Shown here one piece after another: positions 1-11,334 of a stretch of DNA of 64,000 nt. Every line of letters begins with the position of its first letter. The stretch's first letter is position 1. A program made the translations under genes and the position numbers. Below the pieces are notes generated by a model. That model saw nothing but the letters and a program-made list of their open reading frames with translations, made no database searches and had not been told where the DNA came from. Source of the stretch: Rhinopithecus roxellana (lineage: Eukaryota > Chordata > Mammalia > Primates > Cercopithecidae); contig NC_044567.1 of NCBI RefSeq assembly GCF_007565055.1, forward strand, positions 47,323,260-47,387,259, given 5' to 3'.

Positions 1-280
1 AGAAGTCAGGCTAGTCCAACAACCCACCTCTCATCTCATCCTTGCTTCCTCCGCTACAAGCCCCCTGCCACCTATACACAAACACCCCCAAAGATGGAGA
101 GCACCCACTCTTCCAAAAGGAGGTAAGAAGTAGAAGCGGCTTCATGCAGCAAAGCAAGTGCTGGTCCTGATGGGAAGAAGACACTGCTAACGGGACCTGT
201 ATTTCATCTGGGGAACATGCAGGGCGGAGACAAGGGATGATATCGACCCAACTGTTTACTGTTTATAAAAGCATAAGTAG
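1..280. other. Unclassified flank
   Basis: No repeat or gene is recognised in this stretch left of the first Alu. By human synteny the next gene leftward would be GSG1L2, but no exon of it is visible here. Confidence 0.4.
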
Positions 281-946
281 GGTCAGGCACAGTGGCTCAT
301 ACGTGTTTGTAATCTGAGTGCTTTAGGAGGCTGAGGTAGGAGGATCACTTGAGACCAGGAGCTCCAGACCAGCCTGGGCAACAAAGCAAAACATCGTATC
401 TACAAAAAATAAAAATAAAAACATCAGGGGCCAGGGGCTGTGGCTCACACCTATAATCCCAGCACTTTGGGAGACCGAGGCAGATGGATCATTTGAGGTC
501 AGGAGTTCAAGACCAGCCTGCCCAACATGGTAAAACTCCATGTGTACTAAAAAATAAAAATAAATTAAAAAATTAAAAATACAAAGGTTAGCCAGTCATG
601 GTGGCGGCGCATGCGTGTAATCCCAGCTACTCAGGAGGCTGAAGCAGGAGAATCACTTGAACCTGGGAGACAGAGGTTGCAGTGAGCCGAGATCGCACCA
701 TTGCACCCCAGCCTGGGCCACAGACTGAGATGCCCTCTCATAAAATAAAATAAAATAAAATAAAATAAAATAAAATAAATAAAACAAAAACATCAGCCAG
801 GTGCGGTGGCATCCCTGTAGTCTCAGCTACTCTGGAGGCTGAGGTGGGAGGATCACTTAAGCCCGTGAAATAGAGGCTACATTGAGCAATGATTGTACCA
901 CTTCTCTGTAGCCTAGGCACAGAGTGAGATCCTGTCTCTAAAAGGA
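281..946 (+). mobile_element. Old Alu split by a younger Alu (outer element)
   Basis: The left part is 281-427 and the right part 797-946, with degraded J-like sequence. The inner element at 428-785 interrupts it with the duplicated target aaaaacatcag at 417-427 and 786-796. Confidence 0.88.
428..785 (+). mobile_element. Alu inserted inside the older Alu
   Basis: A full dimeric Alu with an expanded A-rich linker and a (TAAAA)n tail at about 740-785. Flanked by an 11-bp target-site duplication. Confidence 0.9.
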
Positions 947-1907
947 AAAAAAGTGTGTGCACACATTACCTTATTTAGCCCTCGCATCCTTTACCTATGA
1001 GTTCCAGGAACATTACTGCACTTCGAAGACCAGCAGGGGATGGTATAGTGATGTCATTTTTCTATATTCCGTAAGAGTAGCCTCCAAAACTATTGACCAG
1101 TCCTTCCCCAAATCTGTCCAGTGTCCTCAGGAGTGGAACTTGACTTTCAATAAGGAAAGGCAATGAGGAGAAACAACACAGACCAGGAATGAAAGGGCTA
1201 GGAAGAAAGGAGAAACAGAAGCTGTCAGCCCCAGCAATGGGCCAGGCCTAGGAAAGGTGCTGTACATATCACCTGTTACATTCTAAATCTACACAGTGGT
1301 GTGAGGAGGGTAATAATATGAGTGTTCCTACTTCCATCCAATGGCCATCAGATTCTGAAGGTTTAGCTGCGTGCCTGAAGCCACACACAAGTCAGAAGCA
1401 GCACTGAGATTCAGACTCAGGGCCATCCGACTCCAGACTTTCAAAGCTTAAAGTCTAGGGAATTTGGGTGGATCATAAAGTCTAGGGAGTTCGAGTGGGT
1501 CAGGAACCACCTCGCAGGGTTGATTCATGACACAGCCTCATCTGTCAGAGTGGGAGACAAATCCTCTCCCCCTCCCCTCCCTAGGTGAGGCTGTCACAGG
1601 GCAGGGGCCTGGGGCATTTTATGGGGAGAAAGAAAGCTGGACGGAGTCCATTGAGGGAGGATTTTTCTCTGATTCGGAGTTGAGCAGGTGCTGAGGCTTC
1701 AAGATCTGCAATTTGAATCTAGGTGTGGTTCTGCTTGGGACCAAGGAGACTGAAGAGGCCCCAGAGGAGAAGGTGGGCTGGGACTAACTCTGATCTAGAG
1801 TTTCGCTTTCTCCTCCCGGGGTTTCCAGGATGGCCTCCAACTCCAAATATGCATTCATCCTGGTCAGTCTTAGTTCTCAATTCTTGAATTAGAAAAGACT
1901 GTAATTT
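947..1907. other. Unique sequence with a probable MIR
   Basis: About 1210-1420 has MIR-like character (ctgtacatatcacctgttac, then a stretch on prior sampling of low-copy sequence). The remainder is unclassified and has no splice-flanked frame. Confidence 0.35.
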
Positions 1908-2208
1908 GGCCAGGCACAGTGGCCCACACCTGTAATCCCAGCACGTTGGGAGACCGAGGTGGGTGGATCATGAGGTCAGGAGTTTGAGACCAGCCTGGCT
2001 AAGATGATGAAACCTGTCTCTACTAAAAATACAAAAATTAGCCGGGCATGGTGGCGGGCACCTGTAATCCCAGCAACTTGGGAGGCTGAGGCAAGAGAAT
2101 CGCTTGAACCCAGGAAGCAGAGGTTGCAGTGAGCCGAGATCGTGCCACTGCACTCCAGCCTGGGCAACGAGAGTGAAACTCCGTCTCAAAAAAAAAAAGA
2201 AAGAAAAA
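1908..2208 (+). mobile_element. Alu (S type)
   Basis: Complete dimer from ggccaggcacagtgg to an A-rich tail. Confidence 0.92.
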
Positions 2209-2720
2209 TCTAAAGCCCCATGCCCCTGAGTAGATCTCAGTTTTCATTAGTTCAGCTAAAGCTCCCAGGGAACTTTGTCCAAATTCAAACATAATTCCAT
2301 GACGAAGAACCCACCGTCCTGCCCTGCCTCTTCTCCATCATCAGGGGCGTGAGACAAAATTGAAGTTGTCTAGTGTTATTCAACCAAGTTCTGAGGAACT
2401 TGTAGGCTAATGGCTTGGAGCATCTTTTAGGCTTGTCAAGACCATCATCCAAACATCCAGGTAAGCAGGTGCTTTTGAAGCATCAGGCCTAGAGGGTTTG
2501 GATGAGTCAGGAACCATCTTGCAGGGCTGGCTCATGACGGAGCCACTGACGGTAAGTCTGAGGGAGAGCAGAAACCACACAATAGTCTTCACACAGAGGT
2601 GCCTGTCAATGTCACCAATGATTCCATATCACTAAAGCTGACAGGCACGTCTCAAACCCTATCTTACTTGACCAATCAACAGCATTGAACACAGATAATA
2701 ATGGATTAAAAGAAAAACTT
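2209..2720. other. Unclassified sequence
   Basis: No gene or recognisable repeat. The phrase catcaggcctagagggtttgg echoes text near 1440-1520 (gtctaggg..tgggtcaggaacca, then a cagggttgattcatgacaca match), suggesting a weak local direct duplication of about 80 bp. Confidence 0.3.
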
Positions 2721-3023
2721 GGCCGGGCGCAGTGGCTTATGCCTGTAATCCCAGCACTTTGGGAGGCCAAGGTGGGCAGATCACAAGGTCAGGAGATCGA
2801 GATCATCCTGGCCAATATGGTGAAACCCCATCTCTACTAAAATACTAAAATTAGCCAGGTGTGGTGGTGGGCACCTATAGTCGCAGGTACTCGGGAGGCT
2901 GAGGCAGGGGAATCACTTGAACCCAGGAAGTGGAGGTTGCAGTGAGCCGAGATCATGCCACTGCACCTCAGCCTGGTGACAGAGCAAGACTCCGTCTCAA
3001 AAAAAAAAAAAAAAAAAAAAAAA
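2721..3023 (+). mobile_element. AluS/Y with target-site duplication
   Basis: Full-length dimer with a poly(A) of 23. Flanked by agaaaaactt on both sides (2711-2720 and about 3025-3034). Confidence 0.93.
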
Positions 3024-3159
3024 GAAAGAAAAACTTTACGCAAGAGTTCGAGCAAAGAAAATGCACATACAGGCAAAACTGTATATAGGCTTTTGAAAGT
3101 TAGGAAGTAGCCCTCAGGGATGGAGAGAGACATGATGAGGCATGTTGGCAATGTTCTGT

Positions 3160-3295
3160 TTCTTGATCTGTGTGCTGGTCACATGAATATGTTCAGTCTA
3201 TGAAGATTCACCAAGCTCTACATTTACGCGTGTGTTTGTAATATGTATATTAAATGTCAATAAAATGCTGGGACTTTTTAAATCTTCCTGGTTAT
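3160..3295 (+). repeat. Probable L1M/MER 3'-end fragment
   Basis: Text such as ttgatctgtgtgctggtcac, ttcagtctatgaagattcac and tgtcaataaaatgctggg resembles the A/T-rich 3' end of old non-LTR elements. Confidence 0.4.
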
Positions 3296-3335
3296 TTCTA
3301 ATTTCCAAGAAAGAAATACAGTCTTCCTTACCCCC

Positions 3336-3367
3336 TGCACACACACACACACACATGCACACACACT
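3336..3367. repeat. (CA)n-rich microsatellite
   Basis: Interrupted CA dinucleotide run with tgcacacac breaks. Confidence 0.8.
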
Positions 3368-3599
3368 GCTGCTAGTCCTACTCCTGATTGGCTCAGTGCC
3401 GTTTACCACACAAATTAGGACCTGATTGTGATTAGCCTTCTGGTTTGGGACGGTTCCAGTACTTAAACTGGGTTTCTGTCTCTCCAGTTCTAAACCTACT
3501 GAGTTTCCTTATGTAATGAAAATATTTCACATTTGGGATAAATTCTTAGTATCCTTAAAGATAACAATAGTTACCTTCCTATGGCCCGGGATCTACGCT

Positions 3600-3760
3600 A
3601 GGCTAACACTATTCAATATGGTTTGTCCTCCCACTGGTCCTGCCCGTTTTATAGACAAGAAAGCTGAGGCTCAGAGAGGTGAGAAACACCCCCAAAAGTG
3701 TGCTCTTTCTGATATTTCCTGTCACACCTCCAAGTGGTTCTTTCTGCAAAAGGCTTCATT
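3600..3760 (+). repeat. MIR-like fragment
   Basis: Contains the MIR core phrase tatagacaagaaagctgagg followed by ctcagagaggtgag. Confidence 0.55.
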
Positions 3761-4066
3761 CTCTTTAGCAGTTCTCTATGCTTTTCATCTCCAACTAGAA
3801 AGCGAAGGCCAGATGGTCTTCTGCCATATCCATCCAAACTACCTGATTACGAGGGTTACCGGAAGTGAGGGCAAGGATGTTTGTGCTGAAAATCCCAGGT
3901 TTGGATCCCTCGTGCTCAGCCCCAAACCGCAGAGGAAACCTCTAATAGTCAGGCAAGCCAGGAGAGATTTGGCAAGAGCCCTGAAATCAGACCCGGCCAG
4001 CATGTGTTCCTGAATATCAGAATAGACACTATATTTACCCTGACAGCCTTTTAGTGCAACTGAAAG

Positions 4067-4076
4067 CTATAAATAA
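4067..4076 (+). promoter_or_regulatory. Candidate MEF2 / TATA-like element upstream of DHRS7C
   Basis: CTATAAATAA matches the MEF2 consensus YTA(A/T)4TAR at every position and could also serve as a TATA box for a start about 30 bp downstream. It lies about 310 bp before the ATG. DHRS7C is a striated-muscle gene, so a MEF2 site is plausible. CANNTG E-boxes are nearby (for example CAAGTG near 4091), but such matches are common. No transcription start can be read from sequence alone. Confidence 0.35.
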
Positions 4077-4386
4077 CCATTAGGGCCCAAGCAAGTGGCC
4101 TTAACACATGGATTTTCTTCCAAAAATGCAGACCCATTTTAATTAAGTTTGTAATTAACCTTTGGGGAGGGCAGGGCCCCTGGATTCGGTTTGCTTTCGG
4201 AGACACAGTGAGTAATTTCCTATTTGTTGAACATTTGGGGATTAGCACGCCCACTGGGTGTTCAGCCTGGAGGCTTGCACAGAGCCGAGCTCCCTGCAGC
4301 CTTGGGCTTCCCTCTGCCCTGGGGGTCCTGATCAGCGTCTCTTTGCAAAGCCAATCCCCTCTTACTCCGTTGTCCCCCAGAACAAG

Positions 4387-4543
4387 ATGGGAGTCATGGC
4401 TATGCTGCTGCTGCCCCTGCTGCTGCTGCTGGGAATCAGTAGCCTCCTCTTCATTTATCAGGAGGTGTCCAGGCTGTGGTCAAAGTCAGCTGTGCAGAAC
4501 AAAGTGGTGGTGATCACCGATGCCATCTCAGGACTGGGCAAGG
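4387..4543 (+). CDS. DHRS7C: DHRS7C coding exon 1: membrane anchor and start of cofactor fold
   Basis: This exon encodes residues 1-52 and the first base of codon 53. The ATG has a strong Kozak context (A at -3, G at +4). The frame stays open upstream to about 4258 but contains no ATG there, so 4387 is the start. Residues 5-24 are strongly hydrophobic, with CTG-repeat leucines around a Pro at residue 10. A basic, Trp-containing linker follows, then beta-strand KVVVIT and the turn DAISGLGK that starts the Rossmann fold. The arrangement fits an N-terminal signal anchor in the ER/SR membrane. The exon ends with donor GTAAGC in phase 1. Confidence 0.96.
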
Positions 4544-4839
4544 GTAAGCCGGCTTTGCTCCCACCTGTGCCCATTTCTGCCCCCAGGGACTGGCGGGGTG
4601 GCAGGGTGGTGTGTGGGCAAACCTGCTAGGTGGGAGGGGATCGATTCTGTGTTCTCTCCCAGCTTCTGTCATTAACCAGCAAGTTTCCCATCTTTTGGAG
4701 GCTGCAGATTCCTGAAAAATGAGGGCGGTGGAATATCTAGGATTGCAAACTCACAGCTTAAGGGCTAAAATTGGTCTGCAGATGTGATTTGTTTTGGCTT
4801 CATGAGGTTTCCAGAAATTCTGAAAACGCAAAGCCTTTA

Positions 4840-5065
4840 GCTGGGGCAGCGTACTGGTTGTGAGCCCAGACTCGGGAGCTGGGTTCAGTTCCTGGCCCCA
4901 GTAATGACTAGCTGGTTACTTCACTTCTCTGCCTTCAACTTCTCATCTGTAAAGCAAGCATACCAGCAGACTCTACCTCACGATCCCATTGTGAGGAACA
5001 AATGAGTTCATAGATGTATAGCACTTAGAACAGTACCCGGAGCTGCAGTGGATATCACTCAAGGG
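4840..5065 (+). repeat. MIR in DHRS7C intron 1
   Basis: Order of MIR landmarks: gggttcagttcctggcccc, gtaatgactagctggttact, cttcacttctctgcc, tgtaaagcaagcatac, tgaggaacaaatgag, agcacttagaacagtaccc. Confidence 0.75.
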
Positions 5066-6115
5066 TTAGTAATGATGATCGTGAACACATATAGGCAAAA
5101 CATGCCCACACTAGTGAGCCACAGACCCCAACCATCCCTATTGCATCACATTTGGCCTGGTTCTTTCAATCATTGCACTTTCTGGCACTGAAGGTATTTG
5201 CATTTGCAACCCCTGAATTATATAGCCTCAGAGGGGTCCTTCTGCCGGTGACATCTATGACATGAGGGGCTGCAATTGTCCTTAAGTTTGCAAAATTCTG
5301 ATTCTGTCCTTCCAGACCATGGTAGCACAACTTTATATGTTATATAGTTAGCACAACTTTTGCTGTAGTTTTTATTATTTTTAATAGAGCACAGATCCCA
5401 CACAGTCCAACAGTCATTAGTAACTCAGTAAGTGTCCATTGAGCCCACTATGTTCTGAGCATTGCCGCCTGAGAGTCCCTCTGGGGGGCTGGGCACTTAC
5501 CTGCATGGTGCCGCCATCGTGGGAACGTTTGTAACCTCCCTGACAATTTTCTCAGAGCCTGCTGCTCATCCTCTTCGGCATCCCAATGCGAGCCAATCCG
5601 CACGCTTTGAGGATGGCTTAGATTTCAGCGGGTGATCAACCCGGGTGCATCTTGTAAGATAACAAACAAAGCATAAGGCAGATAGACTAGGCTCTCTAAG
5701 TGGCCCCTAGATGAGTCCCACACACAATTCCCAGAGAGGATATCCTGCTTCAAAAGGGAGCGAGGTACACAAACTCAAACTCCTTCTTCTTCAGGGACAA
5801 GCCAGGGCACACACATCTGTCAATCAGACCAGACACAAGACAACAGGGAGTGTGCTGCCCTGCAGAGCTGAAAAAGAGATGCCCACCTAAAGCCATTCAG
5901 AACGGAAGGCTTTGGGGAAAATTTGCTCTCCAAATGGTGCACCTTTGTCTGGCATTGCACCAAGCTGCAATACGTGATTCCCTGATACAGCCTCTACCTG
6001 GAGCCTTTCCTGAAACCTTTAATTGCTCCTTCCTCTTGAATGGTCCTTGTGGGACCAGTTTCTTAACTGGCCCCTTGCAAGTGCATACCACATTAGTGTA
6101 TTTCTCATGCTGTAT
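5066..6115. other. DHRS7C intron 1 sequence without recognised elements
   Basis: Mostly low-copy text. A short L2-like phrase (attgagcccactatgttc) is at about 5435-5470. Open frames here lack splice signals and similarity. Confidence 0.35.
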
Positions 6116-6116
6116 C

Positions 6117-6245
6117 TGTGTGTTTCTCAGCAGGTCCACTAGATACAGGCTTCCCAGTGCTGGAGCCTGTGTTTTGTTCACCCAGCAGCCTCAGCACCTA
6201 GCACAACGCTTGGTTGGCATGCTCAGAAAATGTGTATTTAATGAA
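6117..6245 (+). repeat. L2 3' fragment
   Basis: Shows tttgttcacccagcagcctc, agcacctagcacaacgct and gtgtatttaatgaataac, the usual L2 tail. Confidence 0.55.
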
Positions 6246-6254
6246 TAACCTCTA

Positions 6255-6600
6255 AAAGTGACATGTGATCAGGGAAGGCCCTCGTTTGGATAAGTGTGTT
6301 CTTGCAAATTTGTTTTATTGCTTTCCGGTTTGACTCCAACATGGTTGGAGAATACGCCCTGTATGATTTCAATTCTTTCAAATTTGCTGAGGTTTGTTTT
6401 GTGATCTATCTCGGTATGGGTTCCGCCAGTGCTTGGAAAGAATGTACGTTCTGCCATTGTCCTACAAATGTGGATTTGATCCTGTTGGTCGGGGAGGCTG
6501 CTCAGTTCTTCTGTAGCCTTGCTAGTTTTGTGTCTTATTAGGTAGAAACACAGTTTTATTGATCGTTGAGAGATGTGTATTTGTTTTAATCATCTCATTC
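6255..6600 (-). mobile_element. Old L1 ORF2 fragment, antisense
   Basis: Plus-strand text resembles the complement of L1 ORF2: gctttccggtttgactcc, tgtatgatttcaattctttc, tgaggtttgttttgtg, cttggaaagaatgtacgttc. It is degraded and has no coding capacity. Confidence 0.7.
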
Positions 6601-7157
6601 ATTTTTAAAACACCTCATTCAGTTGTAGTCACACATGACACAAATCAGTTACCCAGGAAATACATCTTATGAGGGAAACAGCCTTTGCAGGACCTCATGG
6701 CCTAGCTTGTCGTGTCTACTGTCACTGTTCTTTTTTTTACTATATCTCATTGACCCACCCTGGAAAGAAATGCAAAGAAGAAAAAAATAAATTTCCAGTA
6801 CTTAGCAGTAACTTGAGATGCTGGACATGTGTGACCTGAAATAAACACCTAGCTCCCCACGCTGCTGACAACAGTGATTCCAGGCTCCAACTGCTGCATG
6901 TCTCAAGTCCAGGGCGCTGAGAGGATGATGCAGGCTTTGCACAGCCGCTGCACACCCTGCTGCCATAGAACCTGCATGAACCCCATGTGTGGCACCGGGA
7001 GCAGCAGGGCGTGCCACGCCAAGTTGTTTACTAGGGAAATCAAACAGGCAGACAAAGGTCGGGGCATCTAGTCCTCGCTCCAAACCTCCAGGATTCGGCC
7101 AAGCCAGGAATCCTGTCACATTGTACCCACTGTATCTGCAGCAAGAGTGTTGATCAA
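6601..7157. other. DHRS7C intron 1, unclassified
   Basis: No recognisable repeat or exon. Frames on both strands lack support. Confidence 0.35.
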
Positions 7158-7446
7158 GGCCAGGCTCAGTGGCTCACACCTGTAATCCCAGCACTTTGGG
7201 AGGCCAAGGCAGGCAGATCACTTGAGGTCAGGAGTTTGAGACCAGCCTGGCCAACGTGGTGAAACCCTGTCTCTACTTGAAGATACAAAAATTAGCTGAG
7301 CATGGTGGCTCTCACCTGTAATCCCAGCTACTTGGAAGGCTGAGGCAGGAGGATTGCTTGAACCCAAAAGACAGAGATTGCAGTGAGCCAAGACCATGCC
7401 ACTGCACTCTAGCCTGGGTGGCAGAGTGAGACTCCATCTCAAAAAT
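7158..7446 (+). mobile_element. Alu (S type)
   Basis: Full dimer from ggccaggctcagtggctc to a short A tail. Confidence 0.92.
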
Positions 7447-7562
7447 AAATTTATTTTAATTAATTAACTTAATAATTGATTTATTTTAATTAATTTAATT
7501 AGTAATCGATGTTTATTTTAATTGATTAATAATTAATTGGTTGATTAATTAATTTGAAAAAA
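7447..7562. repeat. TTAA-rich low-complexity tract
   Basis: Imperfect TTAATTAA/TTTATTTTAATT tandem text directly after the Alu tail, likely expanded from it. Confidence 0.75.
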
Positions 7563-7740
7563 GAATGACTTTCAGAATGCCCAACCTCTGCACCCGAGCT
7601 GCTTCAGAGGGTACAGCTGAACGTCAGCCTGCCTGCATATTGTCACCGCAAAGGCGCAGTTTCTCTCAACATTTCTGAAATCAGACTCTCTTTCAATCCA
7701 TAGCATCTTACAATCCCCATAGGCCACCCTTTAAAATGTC

Positions 7741-8050
7741 ACTGTGGCTCAAACCTGTAATCCCAGCACGTTTGGGAGGCTGAGGTAGCTGAATCGCTTG
7801 AACTCAGGAGTTCGAGACCAGCCTGGGCAACATAGTAAGACCCCCACCCCCCCATATCTACAGAAAATGTAAAACTTAGCCGGGTGTGGTGACATGCGCC
7901 TGCATTCTCAGCTACTCAGGAGGCTGAGGTGGGAGGATCGTTGGAACCCAGGAGGCGGAGGTTGCAGTGAGCTGAAATCACACCACAGCACTCCAGTCTG
8001 GGCGACAGAGTGAGACCCTGTCCCCCCAAAAATTAAAATTAAAATTAAAA
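7741..8050 (+). mobile_element. Alu (older, lacks the first bases)
   Basis: Begins at actgtggctcaaacctg and ends in an AAATTAAAATT tail. Confidence 0.88.
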
Positions 8051-8504
8051 GTCATTTATTATCTCTGAAATCAGGCAACAGCTCATCGTCGATGGCATCT
8101 TAGATTGATGAAATACAGAAAGAAGAGCTCAATTTATGTTTATTGCATGAAAAAGAAAAAGCCTGGTACCAAAGTGCTCAATGCGAGATACGTGCTGAGC
8201 TGATAAAAGAATAGAAATAAGGACACTCGGGTATACCAAAGACCTGGTTTCAGCAGAAATGACTTCTTTGGGAGCCGTGCCTCTAGGCTTGGCTGCAGCA
8301 GCACTGAGGCACTGAGCACGCCGCTGGGCTCCAGCCTCCCAGGCACACCTGGGCAAGGCAACGTGTTAGTGGAGAAGGGAAATGGCGTGATGGGGAAGAA
8401 TGCTCCCAGCTGTCTGTTCTAATAAGGCCAACGCCAGAGATTTGATCTGGCTCCTGCTCGCAGGCCCCTCACCTACTCCAGTGCCCTGCTGCAAACAATG
8501 CTCT
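8051..8504. other. DHRS7C intron 1, unclassified
   Basis: No repeat or exon recognised. Confidence 0.35.
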
Positions 8505-8803
8505 GGTCAGGTGCGGTGGCTCAGGCCTGTAATCCCAGCACTTTGGGAGACGGAAGCAGGCAGATGACCTAAGGTCAGGAGTTCGAGACCACCCTGGCCA
8601 ACATAGGGAAACCCTGTCTCTACTAAAAATACAAAAATTAGCCGGACGTAGTGGCAGGCACCTGCAATCCCAGCTACTCAGGAGGCTGAGGCGGGAGAAT
8701 CACTTGGACCCAGGAGGCAGAGGTTGCAGTGAGCCGAGATTGCGCCACGGCACTCCAGCCTGGGCAACAAGAATGAAACTCCATCTCAAAAAAAAGAAAA
8801 AAG
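8505..8803 (+). mobile_element. Alu (S type)
   Basis: Complete dimer with a short A-rich tail. Confidence 0.92.
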
Positions 8804-8894
8804 CTTATCATCACGCGAGGGAGGGAGCGAGGAGTGAAAATGCACCCTCACCCTCAAGGTGTCCCTTTCTCAGCAGTGGGCATTGGCCAAGAGG

Positions 8895-9035
8895 AGCCTA
8901 GTGTGGAAAATGCGTTACTCACCACCTGGATGTCAGACTCCTGTGGGGTTCACATCCTGGCTTCCCTGCTGGCCAGACTCCAGGTGATTCATTTCAACCC
9001 ATTGAACCTCACTTGTCTCATTTGTAAAATCCAAC
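8895..9035 (+). repeat. Probable MIR fragment
   Basis: Text like tcacatcctggcttccctgc, ctcacttgtctcatttgtaa matches the MIR order. Confidence 0.55.
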
Positions 9036-9384
9036 CTTCATTCTGCTCCAGAATGACAGCTGAAATGCAGGAAGGCTAGACTTTCTGCTGCCCACGGAAG
9101 TTTCTCTTAGTGAATTCTGTTTTAAAAGCCATATGTATTGAAAAGAATTTTTTTTAAGTAAAAAGAACACAAAATACACCTAGAACCCCACATGCTTGGG
9201 GACACCCTGTGTGGATGCATCCTTCCTTTCCTTTCAGGGGGATGCTTATGTGAGTAACCCGTCATGAGCAAGCATGAATCAAGGGTGTCGTGAGACAGTC
9301 CATCTCAAATTTATTCAGAGGGGAGAGTCCTTCCTCTGCATCTTGAGAAAAAAAAATCAGGTGCTTCCTGACTTTTCTGATTAC

Positions 9385-9701
9385 TTTTTTTTTTTTTTTT
9401 TTTTTTGAGACGTAGTTTTGCTATTGCTCTTGTTGCCCAGGCTGGAGTGCAATGGCGCGATCTCGGCTCACTGCAACCTCTACCTCCCGGGTTCCAGCGA
9501 TTCTCCTGCCTCAGCCTCCCGAGTAGCTGGGATTACAGGCGCATACTACCACGCCTGGCTAATTTTTTTTTTTTATATTTTTAGTTAAAAGGGGTTTCAC
9601 CATGTTAGCCAGGCTAGTCTCAAACTCCTGACCTCAGGTAATCCACCCACCTTGGCCTCCCAAAGTGCTGGGATTACAGGTGTGAGCCACCACACCTGGC
9701 C
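9385..9701 (-). mobile_element. AluS with target-site duplication
   Basis: Poly(T) head, complete dimer ending cacacctggcc. tctgattact lies on both sides. Confidence 0.93.
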
Positions 9702-9878
9702 TCTGATTACTACTAGATTGTGCAAAATCCTTTGGTCATGATGGGTCCCGAAAGAGAGCATTGATTCGGGAATTGGGATGCCCAGTTTAACACCTGATAA
9801 CATGGCCATTTTCATTGAATTCAAACTTTCTTTCCTCCTCTCTGCTCCTCCCCACTGCTAGTGCAAGTTGGAGGGAAG

Positions 9879-9956
9879 CTTCCTGCTGTTTCTTAGGCTT
9901 CTAGGGCCCCAGGGACCCTTCCTGCTGTTTCTTAGGCTTCTAGGGCCCCAGGAGGC
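9879..9956 (+). repeat. 39-bp tandem duplication
   Basis: Two nearly identical copies begin with cttcctgctgtttcttaggc at 9879 and 9918. Confidence 0.9.
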
Positions 9957-10051
9957 AAGACAGGAGAGCAAGAAAAACTCTCACCTGACTGACAGCGCTA
10001 TCAGATGGCTTCAAGGTCCATCAGCCTGGTCCCTGTTTAAAACTGGGTCTG

Positions 10052-10332
10052 GGCCGGGCGCGGTGGCTCAAGCCTGTAATCCCAGCACTTTGGGAGGCCG
10101 AGACGGGCGGATCACGAGGTCAGGAGATCGAGACCATCCTGGCTAACACGGTGAAACCCCGTCTCTACTAAAAACTACAAAAAACTAGCCGGGCGAGGTG
10201 GCGGCACCTGTAATCCCAGCTACCCGGGAGGCTGAGGCAGGAGAATGGCGTGAACCCGGGAGGCGGAGCTTGCAGTGAGCCGAGATCCGGCCACTGTACT
10301 CCAGCCCGGGCAGCAGAGCGAGACTCCGTCTC

Positions 10333-10361
<29 letters not shown>
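10052..10361 (+). mobile_element. AluY, Old World monkey type
   Basis: Shows ggctcaagcctg, ctagccgggcgaggtgg and gatccggccactg, a 28-A tail, and flanking aactgggtctg / aacctgggtctg. Confidence 0.93.
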
Positions 10362-10365
<4 letters not shown>

Positions 10366-11017
10366 GGTCTGAATCTTTCTCTTGTGGGCACTTTTATGCA
10401 TCTTTCAGAGGCCTCCCTAGGATTATTCATTTCTGTGAAATGGGAGATGTGGTTTTTTTCTCCACTCGCTCAATCCCTCCTCACCCCCTGGTTCCCGGGC
10501 AGTCTACTCCCCACCAACCCTGTCCTCTGGAGTTCCACTGACCTTCTGAGAGGTCCTCTTGGGCAGACTTCAGATGAGCTCTCAACCAACTCATGACCTA
10601 CCCTGGCCATTGATGGCTGTGACTTCCTTGGCTCCACAGGCCACCTCCGATGGAGAGGTCCGGCTTTCCTTTCCTCTGCCCTCAGGGCATTGGCTGGGCC
10701 CAGGATCTTGCCCATAAGACATGAAGCTGGGCTCCTGGCAGCAGTGAACCGTCCCATGTTTTAGTTTGCATTTAGGTATTACTGATATTCATTCATCTTC
10801 TGTGTCTTGATATATTTTTTGTGAATTGCTTACTCATCTCCTTAACCAATTTCTTTATTAGCATCTTTATCTTTTTTCTAATTGATTTGTAAGAGTTTTT
10901 TCATATATCAAATTAACCCTTTTCTGACATATAGATTATAAACACTTTTTCTAAATTTGTCTTGTCCTTTATTTGTGGGTGTTTTTCTTTCTTTTTTTTT
11001 CTGTAAGAAGGTTTTTG

Positions 11018-11334
11018 TTTTGTTTTGTTTCTCTGTTTTTCTGGTTTTGTGTGTGTGTGTGTGTGTTTTTGTCTCCACTGGCTGGAGTGCAGTGGTGCAA
11101 TCTCAGCTCACTGCAAGCTCCACCTCCCGGGTTCACGCCACTCTCCTGCCTCAGCTTCCCAAGTAGCTGGGACGACAGGCACCTGCCACCATGCCTGGCT
11201 AATTTTTTGTATTTTTAGTAGAGACTGGGTCTCACCATGTTAGCCAGGATGGTCTCGATCTCTTGACCTCGTGATCCACCTGCCTCGGCCTCCCAAAGTG
11301 CTGGGATTAGAGGCGTGAGCCACCACGCCCAGCC
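11018..11334 (-). mobile_element. AluY/S in the L1, with target-site duplication
   Basis: A modified T-rich head containing (TG)n precedes an Alu lacking its terminal bases. aagaaggttttt flanks at 11006-11017 and 11335-11346. Confidence 0.88.

Noticed and set aside
3516..4013. 165-codon plus-strand frame upstream of DHRS7C
   Set aside because: Overlaps a MIR fragment, has no recognised domain or Kozak support, and no splice context; most likely chance.
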